In this document: positions 44,766 through 54,699 of the stretch, piece after piece | Numbering within the stretch: position 1 is the stretch's first letter | Layout of the letters: each line of letters opens with the position of its first letter | DNA from: Photobacterium jeanii | Lineage (GTDB): Bacteria > Pseudomonadota > Gammaproteobacteria > Enterobacterales > Vibrionaceae | NCBI RefSeq assembly: GCF_001650345.1 | Contig: NZ_LVHF01000033.1 | Span: 496,001 to 560,000 of the forward strand | Reading direction: 5' to 3' | DNA length: 64,000 nt | The notes under the pieces: generated by a model | What the model was told of the DNA's origin: nothing | The model's input: only the letters and a program-made list of their open reading frames with translations | Databases searched by the model: none | Program-made: the position numbers and the translations under genes

Positions 44766-45723
44766 GAGTCCTCCTTAGAATAAGCAGTACAAAAGAAAGT
44801 AACAGTGCGATGGCGAGTGGGTAGCGAAATAGCTCATCGCGCGGACGCCAAGTTTGTTGCGCTGTGTTGATTGGTTCCATTTGATCAATGAGTTGGTAGA
44901 TTTGGCTTAGCTCTTCGGGATTGCGAGCACGGAAGTATTGTCCGCCTGTCATTTCAGCAATTTTGGTGAGCATCTTTTCATCAAGATCTTGTGATGGATT
45001 AACAACGCGAGTGCTGAAAAAGCCTTGTTGCATCATTTCTTCAGCACCGACACCGACGGTGTAAATGGTGACGCCGCTTTCAGCCGCTAATTTTGCCGCT
45101 TCTAGTGGTTCGATAACACCTGCGGTATTGGCGCCATCACTGAGCAGGACAATCACCCGTTGTGGCGCTTCACTGTCAATGAAGGTTTTGGTTGCTACAC
45201 CTAAGCCTTCACCTATAGCAGTGGCTTGACCAATTAAGCCAAGTACGGTGCGATTGAGTTGTTGTTCAACGGTATGGCGATCAAAAGTCAGTGGTGTTTG
45301 TAAGTAAGCGTGGTTGGCAAATAGGACTAAGCCTAAGCGGTCACCTTTACGCTCTTTGATGAAATCCGTGAGTACGTTTTTTACAGCCTGAAGACGATCA
45401 ATGGTTTCACCCGATGGTGTCACCATATCTTCGATCGACATCGATCCGGAGAGATCGACAGCGAGTAGCATGTCACGGTGCTCAGGGTTGATCTCGATAG
45501 GATCACCATACCAAATAGGGCGAGCAGTCGCAGTGACTAAAGCAACCCAAACCAAAGACATCAAGATTAGCCCTAATTTACTACCTCGTTGCTGCTGACC
45601 AATATTGTCGGGCAGTTGTGGTAGTGTCACCACCGCTTGCTGCTGTACAGGGCGAGCAAAACGGTAGACCAGATAGGGGAGGGGGAGCAGTAGCCACGCC
45701 CATAGCCAAGCAAACTCAAACAT
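44758..45723 (-). CDS. BatA-like VWA-domain protein
   Basis: A 321-residue inner-membrane protein. I start at the ATG at 45723 (MFEFAWLWAWLLLPLPY), since the upstream 21 residues fall inside the DUF4381 gene. A helix at about 5-22 and one near 55-72 precede a von Willebrand A domain (about 85-275) with a complete metal site: AVDLSGSMS, LSDGANT. A final helix ends the protein. VWA proteins of this type act with the MoxR ATPase as chaperones or maturation factors. Overlaps BatB/C by 8 bases. Confidence 0.9.
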
Positions 45724-46285
45724 GGCGATCCTCCACTTTTGTAGCTGAAGAAGAAGGCGCTTTCTCGTCACTTGTTGGTGACTCACTTTTCGATGATGTT
45801 GTTGCTTGGGGTATTTTTTTCGGTGGCAAGGCTTCTGTTAACCAGCGTTTAGCGAGTTTGAAGCAAACTTGCTGCTCTTGCGAAGATAACCCTTGCGGTG
45901 AAAAGAGTCCTCGTTGCCAAATTTCTTGCTGGGCAACAAAGCCAGCTTGTTTGCCTTTTAAGTGCTGATCAAGAAACGCTAGCCACGCATGGCCGTGCAA
46001 AGATGCCACTTCTTGACGCGGAAAATAACTCAGCGCTGCTTGGCGCAATAGGGTATTGATTGCTTTGAGGTTGTCGTCTTGTTGGTATAAAGCAAGTTGA
46101 GTCAACGCGGCTTTTTGCGCGAGGCGTTGTTTCTTATAGCGGTGTAGTTGCCATACCGTCAGGATAAGGGTGACGATAACCAGTGTGATCAATACCCACC
46201 AACCCCATGCAAGCTGCCAAGCACTAGGAGGCGTAGGTAAGATAATGTCTGCCAGTGGCAGAGCTGGCGAAGATTGAGCGGGCAT
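45716..46285 (-). CDS. DUF4381 membrane protein
   Basis: A 189-residue protein starting at ATG 46285 (MPAQSSPALPLADIILP); the extra 18 upstream residues overlap the DUF58 gene. One membrane helix at about 25-45 (WGWWVLITLVIVTLILTVW) follows the DUF4381 lead PLADIILPTPPSAWQLAWGWW read in parts. The cytoplasmic portion is helical (FPRQEVASLHGHAWLAFLDQ) and ends with a Ser/Lys-rich tail. Always found with MoxR, DUF58 and VWA genes; exact role unknown. Confidence 0.88.
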   Translation of the reverse strand: MPAQSSPALPLADIILPTPPSAWQLAWGWWVLITLVIVTLILTVWQLHRYKKQRLAQKAALTQLALYQQDDNLKAINTLLRQAALSYFPRQEVASLHGHAWLAFLDQHLKGKQAGFVAQQEIWQRGLFSPQGLSSQEQQVCFKLAKRWLTEALPPKKIPQATTSSKSESPTSDEKAPSSSATKVEDRHV

Positions 46286-46292
46286 AAAACGA

Positions 46293-47258
46293 TTAACCTT
46301 TGTTTTGTCCGAGTTGCTGCAATAAAGGCATAGCGGCACTCAAGGTGTAGAGCGGAATCGCTAATTTATTCGTAAATGCTTTCAGCATTTGTTGCTGTTG
46401 TTGGTAAAGCGATAAAAATTGCGCACGGGTGTGATCCGCTGAAAAATCCAACCACACTGATTGATCGCCATCGGCAACATATTCTGTTCCTCGAAAGTCG
46501 GTTACCCCTTGTTCTAGGGGATCGGTGATTTGTACAAACTGAATCCGATTATGATGGCGTAGTTGGCTGAGTACCCGTTTGTCATTTTCACTTAGAGTAT
46601 GAAAATCACTGATCAAAATAATATCGCTACCTTTAGGGCACAGATGGCTCAGATGACGCAAGGTCTCTGAGAATGCGATAGCAGGCACTGACGAGTTATC
46701 AGAAGTTGGAGTCTGCTGAGCGTTTAACAATGCGTGTTGCTGGCTTGCAATGAGTTGATTGATGACCCTAAGCGCCCCCTGCTGGCGACCCGCAGGTTTT
46801 AATTCATGTAATGCCGAGCCGTTGTAGACCAGCGCGCCAATACGATCTTGCGCTTTGATTGTGAGCCAACTGATGAGGCTTGCAAAGTGCGCCGCTTGCA
46901 CTGATTTGAGTAGCAATTGAGAGCCAAATTGCATGCTATTACTCATATCAACCAGCAGCATTACTGGTTGCTCGCGCTCTTCGGTAAATAGCTTGGTATG
47001 GGGTTTTCCCGTCCGTGCGGTTACGCGCCAGTCAATAGCGCGAATGTCATCACCGGCTTGATAAGGGCGGACTTCGGCAAAGTTCATACCGCGTCCTTTT
47101 TGTTTACTGCTGTGTTGTCCCTGCAAGTGCGACCATACACTTTGCGCTGGCGGTAACCAGCGCACAGCTTGATCTTTATAGTGCAGCAATTCGGCTAAGC
47201 AAAGTTGAATGCCATCACTATGTACAGGTAGGGACATAGCCGTTAGCGGTGTGCTCAT
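46293..47258 (-). CDS. DUF58 protein
   Basis: A 321-residue cytoplasmic protein with a VWA-like fold. The DUF58 signature is GRGMNFAEVRPYQAGDDIRAIDWRVTARTG, split at about 56-84, followed by the VWA-type VDMSNSMQFG and LISDFHTL. DUF58 proteins work with MoxR ATPases. It overlaps the MoxR gene by four bases (ATGA), so it is co-translated. A GTG or ATG slightly downstream (MSLPVHS) is an alternative start. Confidence 0.9.
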   Translation of the reverse strand: MSTPLTAMSLPVHSDGIQLCLAELLHYKDQAVRWLPPAQSVWSHLQGQHSSKQKGRGMNFAEVRPYQAGDDIRAIDWRVTARTGKPHTKLFTEEREQPVMLLVDMSNSMQFGSQLLLKSVQAAHFASLISWLTIKAQDRIGALVYNGSALHELKPAGRQQGALRVINQLIASQQHALLNAQQTPTSDNSSVPAIAFSETLRHLSHLCPKGSDIILISDFHTLSENDKRVLSQLRHHNRIQFVQITDPLEQGVTDFRGTEYVADGDQSVWLDFSADHTRAQFLSLYQQQQQMLKAFTNKLAIPLYTLSAAMPLLQQLGQNKG

Positions 47259-48211
47259 ACACTCGCGACCTGTTCAATCAGAGAGGTAATAATGGCATCT
47301 GGACTAATATTTTCAGCCTGCGCTTCATAGCTCAGTAATAAGCGATGACGCAGAACAGGGTAAGCCATCACTTGAACATCTTCAGGCGTTACAAATTCAC
47401 GACCATGCAACCAAGCATGAGCGCGGGCACAACGATCCAGTGCCAATGTCGCACGAGGACTCACTCCCATTTGAAGCCAGTTAGCCAGTTGCTCGCTGTA
47501 ACGTTCAGGTTGGCGTGTCGCCATAATTAAACGAATAATGTAATGCTCAATATCTTCAGCCATGAAGGTGTTCAACACCGCAGTACGGGCTTCAAAAATC
47601 GCTTCTTTTGAGAGGTGTACCGCTTCAGGTTTCTCCACGCCTAACGCTTCACCCCGATTTAAGCGAAGAATATCCAGCTCGCTGGCTTCGTTAGGGTAGT
47701 CGACATTTAATTGCAGTAAGAAACGGTCTAACTGCGCTTCTGGTAGCGGATAGGTCCCTTCTTGCTCAATTGGGTTTTGTGTTGCCATTACTAAGAAAAG
47801 ATCAGGTAGTGGGTAAGTGTGTCGACCCGCAGTGATTTGCTTTTCTGCCATGGCTTCCAGCATTGCGGCCTGCACTTTAGCGGGAGCACGGTTGATCTCA
47901 TCGGCTAAAACAAGCGCATTAAAAATCGGCCCTGGTTGGAAGGTAAATTCGCCAGTTTCAGGACGGAAAATATCAGTACCTGTCAAATCAGCAGGTAGTA
48001 GATCAGGGGTAAATTGAATGCGGTGGAAGTCGCCCTCGATACAATCGGAGAGCACTTTGACAGCACGTGTTTTTGCCAGACCCGGAGGACCTTCAACCAG
48101 AATATGACCATCGGCTAAAAGTGCAATAAGTAACTGCTTCACTAAAGCAGGTTGACCAATAACTTGGCTTTCCAAGTAAGTGTTAAGGCGTTGAAATGTA
48201 TCTGCTAGCAT
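47255..48211 (-). CDS. MoxR-family AAA ATPase
   Basis: First gene of the six-gene Bat operon, 318 residues. Walker A is in GPPGLAKTRAV, Walker B in LVLADEINRAPAKVQAA, sensor 1 in MATQNPIEQEGTYPLPEAQLDRF and the helix-2 insert and sensor 2 regions follow. MoxR ATPases are thought to act as chaperones that assemble or activate complexes with VWA partners. The upstream 830 bases are non-coding and presumably hold the operon promoter. Confidence 0.93.
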   Translation of the reverse strand: MLADTFQRLNTYLESQVIGQPALVKQLLIALLADGHILVEGPPGLAKTRAVKVLSDCIEGDFHRIQFTPDLLPADLTGTDIFRPETGEFTFQPGPIFNALVLADEINRAPAKVQAAMLEAMAEKQITAGRHTYPLPDLFLVMATQNPIEQEGTYPLPEAQLDRFLLQLNVDYPNEASELDILRLNRGEALGVEKPEAVHLSKEAIFEARTAVLNTFMAEDIEHYIIRLIMATRQPERYSEQLANWLQMGVSPRATLALDRCARAHAWLHGREFVTPEDVQVMAYPVLRHRLLLSYEAQAENISPDAIITSLIEQVASV

Positions 48212-49044
48212 AAAATAGATTGTCCTTAGGCACAGACAAAATAAAACAATAATGGGTATGACTTACAAAATGTGAATTAGTTCGTGTTTGTCGCCGAAGT
48301 GGTTGTTGTTTACTCAAAATAATCGACGTCATGATGTTATTCGTGTATTTAGGCAAGGCATAGATACGTTTCCTAAGTATGAAAAAACCAACCGTTTTGA
48401 AAGCCAACAATAATGGGCTTATTGTTTGAAAATATTGAAATTTGTTCAAGTGATTTTATGTTAATTCTGAGAGCAAGCTTCATGAATTCAAAAATCCTAA
48501 GATAGCCATCTTCTAACTGCATGTTACTCCACTAAGCACGCTTGCTATCAACTCCTATCTAATGACGTTCTTCGTAAAACCTTTTTTGATCTTTTTCACG
48601 ATCGAAGTTGTGTGAGCGCACCATTGTGGTGCTCATAAATATGCAGCTTAAATTTTGTTAATTAGAATAAGTTTATAAAATTCAACATGTTGCGCATTCT
48701 ATAGCGATTGGCATTGATTATGCTTTGATGTAATTGGATTTTAAATTATTGATAACAATATAAGCATGCTATTGATAATCAGCATAAGTGTGATTCTATT
48801 CAGGTATATTGGTACGACCATTGATGCTCTGTGTTGATAACCGTATGACACTGTGTTCTTATAATAAATATGCAATAAATCTATCACGGAAGTGTATTTT
48901 TTACGCGATATCGTGTCGCTTGAAGAATATTGCAACGTAACGTCAGTTCTATTGGTAAAACTCACTGCGTTGGAGGTGAAGGAATTAAATGCTTCTTCAT
49001 CAATAGCATGGGTTTAATGAAAGGGAAGAAAGGAGTCTGTGTTC
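48212..49044. other. Long non-coding region between the Bat and PHA operons
   Basis: About 830 AT-rich bases that must carry both divergent promoters. I see an imperfect inverted repeat around 48616-48637 (GAGCGCACC and GGTGCTC) and two copies of ATTGATAA (48748 and 48771). An in-frame stretch on the minus strand (48741-48965) has no ribosome binding site and is not credible. No RNA gene was recognised. Confidence 0.45.
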
Positions 49045-49785
49045 ATGGCTAAAAAAGCATTAGTAACAGGTGCAAAAGGTGGTATTGGTTCGTCGATTAC
49101 AGACGGTTTAGTTGCGGCTGGTTTTCGCGTTATCGCGGCATACTTCCCTACTGGTGAAGCCAAGGCTAAAGAGTGGTTGAAAGAGAATAATTATTCTGAA
49201 GATCAAGTTCGCCTATTCCCGCTAGATGTTACAGATACCGCTTACTGCGAAGAAGTGCTCGCAACATTGTTGCAAGAGGAAGGTAACATCGATGTGCTGG
49301 TAAATAATGCAGGTATCACACGCGATACGACCTTTAAACGTATGACGGCACAACAGTGGAATGAGGTTATTAACACGAACTTAAATAGTTTGTTTAACGT
49401 AACACATCCGCTTTTCGCAGCCATGTGTGAAAAAGGCAACGCACGTATTATCAACATTACTTCGGTTAACGGATTAAAAGGGCAGTTTGGTCAGGCGAAT
49501 TACTCAGCAGCTAAAGCAGGCATGATTGGCTTCACTAAGGCACTAGCCGCTGAAGGTGCGCGTTTTGGTGTGACTGTGAATGCAATTGCACCGGGTTATA
49601 CCGGTACGCCAATGGTTCAAGCGATCCGTGAAGAAGTATTAGACGGCATTAAAGCTGAAATTCCAATGAAACGTTTGGCAAAACCAGACGAGATTGCAGC
49701 GGCCGTGACTTTCTTAGCCAGTGAGCAAGCAGCCTACATTACAGGCGAAACCTTAAATGTGAACGGTGGTTTGTACATGCACTAA
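49045..49785 (+). CDS. phaB: Acetoacetyl-CoA reductase PhaB
   Basis: NADPH-dependent reduction of acetoacetyl-CoA to (R)-3-hydroxybutyryl-CoA, short-chain dehydrogenase fold. I use ATG 49045 (MAKKALVTGAKGGIGSSI, 246 residues) because AAGGAG lies nine bases upstream; a GTG two codons earlier is too close. The Rossmann glycines GAKGGIG, NNAG, the catalytic Ser (NITSVNG) and YSAAKAG are present, and the ending VNGGLYMH is typical of PhaB. First gene of phaBAPC. Confidence 0.93.
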   Translation: MAKKALVTGAKGGIGSSITDGLVAAGFRVIAAYFPTGEAKAKEWLKENNYSEDQVRLFPLDVTDTAYCEEVLATLLQEEGNIDVLVNNAGITRDTTFKRMTAQQWNEVINTNLNSLFNVTHPLFAAMCEKGNARIINITSVNGLKGQFGQANYSAAKAGMIGFTKALAAEGARFGVTVNAIAPGYTGTPMVQAIREEVLDGIKAEIPMKRLAKPDEIAAAVTFLASEQAAYITGETLNVNGGLYMH

Positions 49786-49822
49786 TTGTGCGCACTATTT
49801 GATGGAATAAAGGAATCCAAAC

Positions 49823-51028
49823 ATGGCTAGAGTATTTATTGTTGCAGCAAAACGTACACCGATTGGCAGTTTTAATGGCGCATTGAAGTCGGTTTCTCCG
49901 GCGCAATTGGGTGCTGTGGCAATTAAAGCCGCGCTAGAACAAGCAAACATTAAACCAGCAAACGTTGATGAAGTGATTTTAGGGAATGTTGTTGGTGCTG
50001 GCCAAGGTATGGGGCCGGGTCGCCAAGCTGCAATCTATGCGGGTGTTCCTCACGAAGTGCCTGCTTACAGCCTAAACATGGTCTGTGGTAGTGGTATGAA
50101 AGCGGTAATGGATGCCGCTGCACATATCAAAGCGGGTGATGCTGAAGTTGTGGTCGCTGCGGGTGCTGAAAGCATGTCGCAAATCCCATTCTGTGTGTCA
50201 TCGAAAGTGCGTGACGGTCAGAAAATGGGCAACCTACAGATGACAGATTTGCTGATTGCTGATGGTCTAACTGACGTTTTCAATCAATACCACATGGGTG
50301 TGACGGCGGAAAATGTTGTCACAAAAGTGGGGCTGACTCGTGAACAACAAGATAACTTTGCGTTAGCTAGCCAACAAAAAGCGGTGGCGGCCATTGAACA
50401 AGGTAAGTTCAAAGAAGAAATCGCTGCGGTTGAAGTGGTATCTCGTCGTGCAACTAATGTGGTTGATACCGATGAATATCCAAAAGCCGATGCCAGTATA
50501 GAAGGACTCGCTAAATTACGCCCTGCCTTTAATAAAGAAGGTAGCGTCACCGCGGGTAATGCGTCAGGTATTAACGATGGTGGTAGTGCGATTATTGTCG
50601 CGTCAGAAGCGGCAGTTGAGAAATATGGCTTAACACCACTGGCTGAGATTGAAAGCTATGCGCAGGCGGGTGTGGCTCCTGAAGTGATGGGATTAGGTCC
50701 AGTACCTGCAGTTGTAAAAGCGCTGAACAAAGCAGAACTAACAATCGATAAAGTGGGGCTGTTTGAGTTCAACGAAGCTTTTGCCGGGCAAGCGTTAGGT
50801 GTACTGCATGAGTTGGCAGACGAGCTTGAAGTTAAAGTCGAAGACATTGCTGAGCGTGCCAATGTGAATGGTGGTGCGATTGCGCTGGGTCACCCGCTAG
50901 GTGCTTCTGGTAACCGAATTATTGTTAGCTTACTTCATGAAATGCGCCGTCAAAATACCGAATATGGTCTGGCAACCTTATGTGTGGGTGGCGGTATGGG
51001 TACAGCCATTGTTCTAAAAAGTGTTTAA
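49823..51028 (+). CDS. phaA: Acetyl-CoA acetyltransferase PhaA
   Basis: Thiolase condensing two acetyl-CoA into acetoacetyl-CoA, first step of polyhydroxybutyrate synthesis. The 401 residues contain the nucleophile in NMVCGSGMKA, the His of NEAFAGQ region, and GGAIALGHPLGASGNR and CVGGGMGTA at the C-terminus. Starts with AAAGGAAT upstream. It follows phaB by 37 bases and precedes the phasin gene, so carbon is passed from this enzyme to PhaB and PhaC. Confidence 0.95.
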   Translation: MARVFIVAAKRTPIGSFNGALKSVSPAQLGAVAIKAALEQANIKPANVDEVILGNVVGAGQGMGPGRQAAIYAGVPHEVPAYSLNMVCGSGMKAVMDAAAHIKAGDAEVVVAAGAESMSQIPFCVSSKVRDGQKMGNLQMTDLLIADGLTDVFNQYHMGVTAENVVTKVGLTREQQDNFALASQQKAVAAIEQGKFKEEIAAVEVVSRRATNVVDTDEYPKADASIEGLAKLRPAFNKEGSVTAGNASGINDGGSAIIVASEAAVEKYGLTPLAEIESYAQAGVAPEVMGLGPVPAVVKALNKAELTIDKVGLFEFNEAFAGQALGVLHELADELEVKVEDIAERANVNGGAIALGHPLGASGNRIIVSLLHEMRRQNTEYGLATLCVGGGMGTAIVLKSV

Positions 51029-51111
51029 CCAATGTACGTACAAGCGGAAGGCAGCACAGTGACGTGGGCTGGAAGCTAAACTAATTTAATTGATGAATAA
51101 GGATCCAAAAT

Positions 51112-51462
51112 ATGTATACGGAAATGTTCAAATCTTTCTCAGAGCAAACAGAGAAGTCACTAGCGCCATACGTGAAATTCAACAAGCTATTTACTAAAAA
51201 TGTTGAAGATATCACTGAGCTACAACTAGCGGCTGTACGTGCTTACAGTGACCTAGGTCTTTCTCAACTTAAAGCTGTGAGCGAAGTGAAAGACGTACAA
51301 ACACTCACTGAATTCAACAGTCAGCAACTTGAAACACTAACTAAGCTATCTCAACAACTTATGGATGATAGCAACAAGTTCCAAGCGATTGCTCAAGAAT
51401 TCAAAAATGATGTTGAAGAGCTTGTAGCTGAAAACGTAAAACAAGCGACGCCAACTGCGTAA
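51112..51462 (+). CDS. phaP: Phasin PhaP
   Basis: Granule-coating protein of 116 residues, predicted all helical and amphipathic (phasin_2 type). Opening MYTEMFKSFSEQTEKSLAPY and the run ELQLAAVRAYSDLGLSQLKA are phasin-like, and there is no signal peptide or cysteine. It coats PHA granules and sets their number and size. The start has AAGGATCC upstream. It lies between phaA and phaC, with an intrinsic terminator after it. Confidence 0.9.
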   Translation: MYTEMFKSFSEQTEKSLAPYVKFNKLFTKNVEDITELQLAAVRAYSDLGLSQLKAVSEVKDVQTLTEFNSQQLETLTKLSQQLMDDSNKFQAIAQEFKNDVEELVAENVKQATPTA

Positions 51463-51477
51463 GCTAATGACCACAAG

Positions 51478-51507
51478 GCCGCTCGGTAGGATCTGAGCGG
51501 CTTTTTA
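51478..51507 (+). terminator. Intrinsic terminator between phaP and phaC
   Basis: GCCGCTC (51478-51484) and GAGCGGC (51495-51501), ten-base loop, then five T. The phaC start is 24 bases further, so this should reduce phaC transcription relative to phaBAP. Confidence 0.8.
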
Positions 51508-51529
51508 GTCCATAAATGAGGTCATTATC

Positions 51530-53359
51530 ATGGATCAAAACTTCTTTTCGGACTACTTTGCCAAGCTCCAAGAAATGAATAAGCTGTGGTGGAAAGAACT
51601 GGATACTGGCAAGGCAGCCATCAATACTCCCCTCAATAAAGCACTTAATGAAGTCAATCTCGACGATGCCACTCAACTCATTGAAAAAGCCGCGGCACAA
51701 CCAGCTGCGATGGCACAAGTGCAGATGAATTGGTGGGAAAACCAAATGAAGATTTGGCAGAACATCGCGCTCAATCCCAGCGGTGAAGATGCCGTGGTAA
51801 AGCCTGCAAAAGATGATAAGCGCTTTAGTGACCCTGCATGGGAAAACGAAGCGTTCTATAACTACATCAAGCAGTCATACCTTTTATACAGCAAAACAAT
51901 GCAAGAAAGCATTGATGCGATTGAAGGCTTGGATGAGAAAACTAAGGAGCGTTTGAGCTTCTTTTCTCGTCAAGCGATCAATGCGCTTTCTCCAACTAAT
52001 TTCGTGACCACTAACCCAGAGCTTGTGAAGCTGACGGTGGAAAGCAATGGCGAAAACCTTGTTAAAGGGATGGAACTATTGCAAGAAGATATCCAATCAA
52101 GCGCGGATGTACTGAAAATTCGTATGACTAACGATAGCGCATTTGAATTGGGTGAGAACGTCGCCAACACACCCGGTGAAGTGGTATTCAAGAATGATTT
52201 GTTTGAACTGATTCAATACAAACCATTGACGGAAACCGTGCACTCGACGCCGCTGCTTATCGTGCCGCCATTTATCAACAAGTACTATATTCTCGACTTG
52301 CGCGAGAAGAACTCAATGGTGCGTTGGCTGGTAGAGCAAGGTCATACGGTATTTATGATGTCGTGGCGCAACCCTGATGCATCTATGGCAGAGGTGGATT
52401 TTGAGCACTATGTGTTAGATGGCACTATTAAAGCGATCGATGCGGTTATCGACATTACTGGTGAGAAGCAAATCAATACAGCAGGTTACTGTATTGGTGG
52501 TAGTTTGTTGGCAACAACGTTAGCTTACTATGCTGGTAAGCGTATGAAGAGCCGCGTTAAGTCAGCAACCTTCTTTACGACGTTACTCGATTTCTCACAA
52601 CCAGGGGAAATTGGCGCTTACATTAATGATCCGATTATCTCGGCGATTGAGGCGCAGAACCTGTCTAACGGCTATATGGATGGTCGCTCACTCAGCGTGA
52701 CATTCAGCCTGCTTCGTGAAAATAGCTTGTACTGGAATTACTACATCAATAATTACCTTAAAGGTAATAGCCCAATTGATTTTGATCTCCTGTACTGGAA
52801 TGGTGATAGCACGAATGTGGCTGCGGCTTGTCATAACACCTTGCTGCGTAAACTTTACCTCGAAAATAAACTGATCGATCCGAAAGGTATTCAGGTCGAT
52901 GGGGTGAATATCGATTTGAGTAAGGTGAAAGTACCAACCTACTTTATCTCAACACTCGAAGATCATATTGCACTTTGGCAGGGCACTTATCGTGGTGCAC
53001 TGTGCTTAGGCAGTAAAGCGACGTTCGTGTTGGGTGAGTCGGGGCACATTGCCGGTATTGTGAATCATCCTGCTAAGAACAAGTATGGTTTCTGGCTCAA
53101 TGATAAGCAAAATGCCGATCCTGAAGCTTGGTTGAAGGGCGCGCAACGCCAAGAGGGGTCTTGGTGGCATCACTGGGATCAGTGGCTACAAGGTTTTGTT
53201 GCAGAAGAACCTGTAGATGCACGTGCGATTGGTAATACCAATTATCCAGCGATTATGCCTGCACCAGGGGTCTATGTTCGCCAGACGCTGCCGATTGAAC
53301 TTGATCTTTCTGAGCAGCGAGCACAAAGCCAGTTACATGATACGCCAGAGCAAGCCTAA
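51530..53359 (+). CDS. phaC: Class I PHA synthase PhaC
   Basis: Polymerises (R)-3-hydroxyacyl-CoA to polyhydroxyalkanoate at the granule surface. The 609 residues are the class I size; no PhaE or PhaR partner is present. Domain order: PhaC_N (about 90-265) then an alpha/beta-hydrolase domain with the lipase-like box GYCIGG (319-324, nucleophile Cys321). The catalytic Asp is in STLEDHIALW and the His in GESGHIAGIVN. Fourth gene of phaBAPC; its ribosome binding site follows the terminator. Short-chain specificity is expected for class I. Confidence 0.95.
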   Translation: MDQNFFSDYFAKLQEMNKLWWKELDTGKAAINTPLNKALNEVNLDDATQLIEKAAAQPAAMAQVQMNWWENQMKIWQNIALNPSGEDAVVKPAKDDKRFSDPAWENEAFYNYIKQSYLLYSKTMQESIDAIEGLDEKTKERLSFFSRQAINALSPTNFVTTNPELVKLTVESNGENLVKGMELLQEDIQSSADVLKIRMTNDSAFELGENVANTPGEVVFKNDLFELIQYKPLTETVHSTPLLIVPPFINKYYILDLREKNSMVRWLVEQGHTVFMMSWRNPDASMAEVDFEHYVLDGTIKAIDAVIDITGEKQINTAGYCIGGSLLATTLAYYAGKRMKSRVKSATFFTTLLDFSQPGEIGAYINDPIISAIEAQNLSNGYMDGRSLSVTFSLLRENSLYWNYYINNYLKGNSPIDFDLLYWNGDSTNVAAACHNTLLRKLYLENKLIDPKGIQVDGVNIDLSKVKVPTYFISTLEDHIALWQGTYRGALCLGSKATFVLGESGHIAGIVNHPAKNKYGFWLNDKQNADPEAWLKGAQRQEGSWWHHWDQWLQGFVAEEPVDARAIGNTNYPAIMPAPGVYVRQTLPIELDLSEQRAQSQLHDTPEQA

Positions 53360-53387
53360 TGCTGAAGATGTAATGGGTGGATACAAA

Positions 53388-53415
53388 AAAGCCAGTGATG
53401 AAAGTCACTGGCTTT
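53388..53415. terminator. Terminator between phaC and the cyclase gene
   Basis: AAAGCCAGTGA (53388-53398) and TCACTGGCTTT (53405-53415), perfect 11-base arms, loop TGAAAG. Confidence 0.85.
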
Positions 53416-53469
53416 GATTTATCTACCTAGTTATTAATCTCTTTTCTTTTTTTCTTTAGGGCAGAATGA

Positions 53470-54699
53470 TCACACTAATTCTTCTTCGACAATACGGTTA
53501 CGACCTAGCGATTTAGCTCGGTATAAACAGTTATCGGCACGGCGCAATAAATCGTGGATATTACTTTCAGCAATAACCACACCAGCACTGACCGTGTACT
53601 TGATCTTATTGGTTAAAATTGTCAGCTCAGAATTGGCGATATCTTCCTTCATGGCTTCAAGTCGCTGGTTGAAGATATGCGGTGAATTCCCATAAAGAAT
53701 ACAGAACTCTTCACCGCCAAAGCGAGAAACTAGAGCGTCTGGGAAGTAATTCTTTAGCACAGTTGCCAGTTCAATTAGCACCATATCACCAATGTGGTGA
53801 CCATAGCTGTCGTTTACCGACTTAAAGTTATCAATATCAATCAATGCTAAACAACGTGGTGAATTGTGGTTTTTACTTGTTGGATGCTCGAAGAAGTAAC
53901 GACGATTCCACGTTTGGGTGAGATAGTCTTGATTCGCTAAGTGGTAGAGGCGGCGCTCGGAATCAAGGATATTCAAAGTGCTGTGTAAACGGCAGTAGAA
54001 TTCTTCCTGATTAAACGGTTTAGTGAGGTAATCGTTGGCACCCGCTTTCAAAAATTTTGCGGTTAGCGATGCTTCATCACTTGCAGAAAGACCAATAATA
54101 GCGAGTTTATCAAGGCTGTATTGCTTTCTTAATTCTTTAACTAAGCTCACACCATCACGTTCTGGCATATCATAATCAGTGATCACTAAGCTGATGTCAC
54201 TGTCATGTTGCATGATCTGTAGTGCATGCTCACCGTCTTTTGCCTCAATAACGTTTAAATACTGACGCTCTAGCAGGCTGCGCGTGTATTTACGAGCTGT
54301 AATGGAGTCATCAACCAGTAGCACTTTGTGGCTACTGTTTTTGGCAAGGCGGTTTAAAATAGGAATGATTGACGAAATGCAACTCGGACTATCTTTAGGG
54401 ATATAGTCGATAACTGTTTTAGCGAGTACTTTCTCGCGAGTTATTTCATCCATTAAGGCGGTCAGGACGATTACTTTGATGTCAACCGATAAGCAAACAT
54501 CAATAATTTCTCCGTCTTGTCCGTCGGGCAAGCAGTAATCTAAAATTGCGCAGAGAAAGTCGGTGTTTTGGTCAAGAACTGACTCTGCTTCAGCAATGGT
54601 TTCAGCAAAAACAGGTAAAAATCCGGCTTGTCTAAGTTCGCATTCGATAGCTCGGCGAAACGGTCGGCTATCTTCAACTACGAGTATTTTTTGTTCCAT
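53470..54699 (-). CDS. Tandem-receiver diguanylate cyclase (REC-REC-GGDEF)
   Basis: A 409-residue response regulator that should make cyclic-di-GMP. Receiver 1 covers 4-118 (phosphoacceptor Asp54, Lys102) and receiver 2 covers 125-240 (Asp130-Asp131, phosphoacceptor Asp175, Lys227). The GGDEF domain (about 250-405) has GGEEF at 328-332 and the base-binding DIDNFKSVNDSYGH, so it should be active; no RxxD inhibitory site precedes the motif. This is the PleD-like layout. No kinase is adjacent. Monocistronic. Confidence 0.92.
   Translation of the reverse strand: MEQKILVVEDSRPFRRAIECELRQAGFLPVFAETIAEAESVLDQNTDFLCAILDYCLPDGQDGEIIDVCLSVDIKVIVLTALMDEITREKVLAKTVIDYIPKDSPSCISSIIPILNRLAKNSSHKVLLVDDSITARKYTRSLLERQYLNVIEAKDGEHALQIMQHDSDISLVITDYDMPERDGVSLVKELRKQYSLDKLAIIGLSASDEASLTAKFLKAGANDYLTKPFNQEEFYCRLHSTLNILDSERRLYHLANQDYLTQTWNRRYFFEHPTSKNHNSPRCLALIDIDNFKSVNDSYGHHIGDMVLIELATVLKNYFPDALVSRFGGEEFCILYGNSPHIFNQRLEAMKEDIANSELTILTNKIKYTVSAGVVIAESNIHDLLRRADNCLYRAKSLGRNRIVEEELV

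Noticed and set aside
48741..48965. 74-residue minus-strand frame upstream of the MoxR gene
   Set aside because: No ribosome binding site, no conserved features and composition of non-coding AT-rich DNA.
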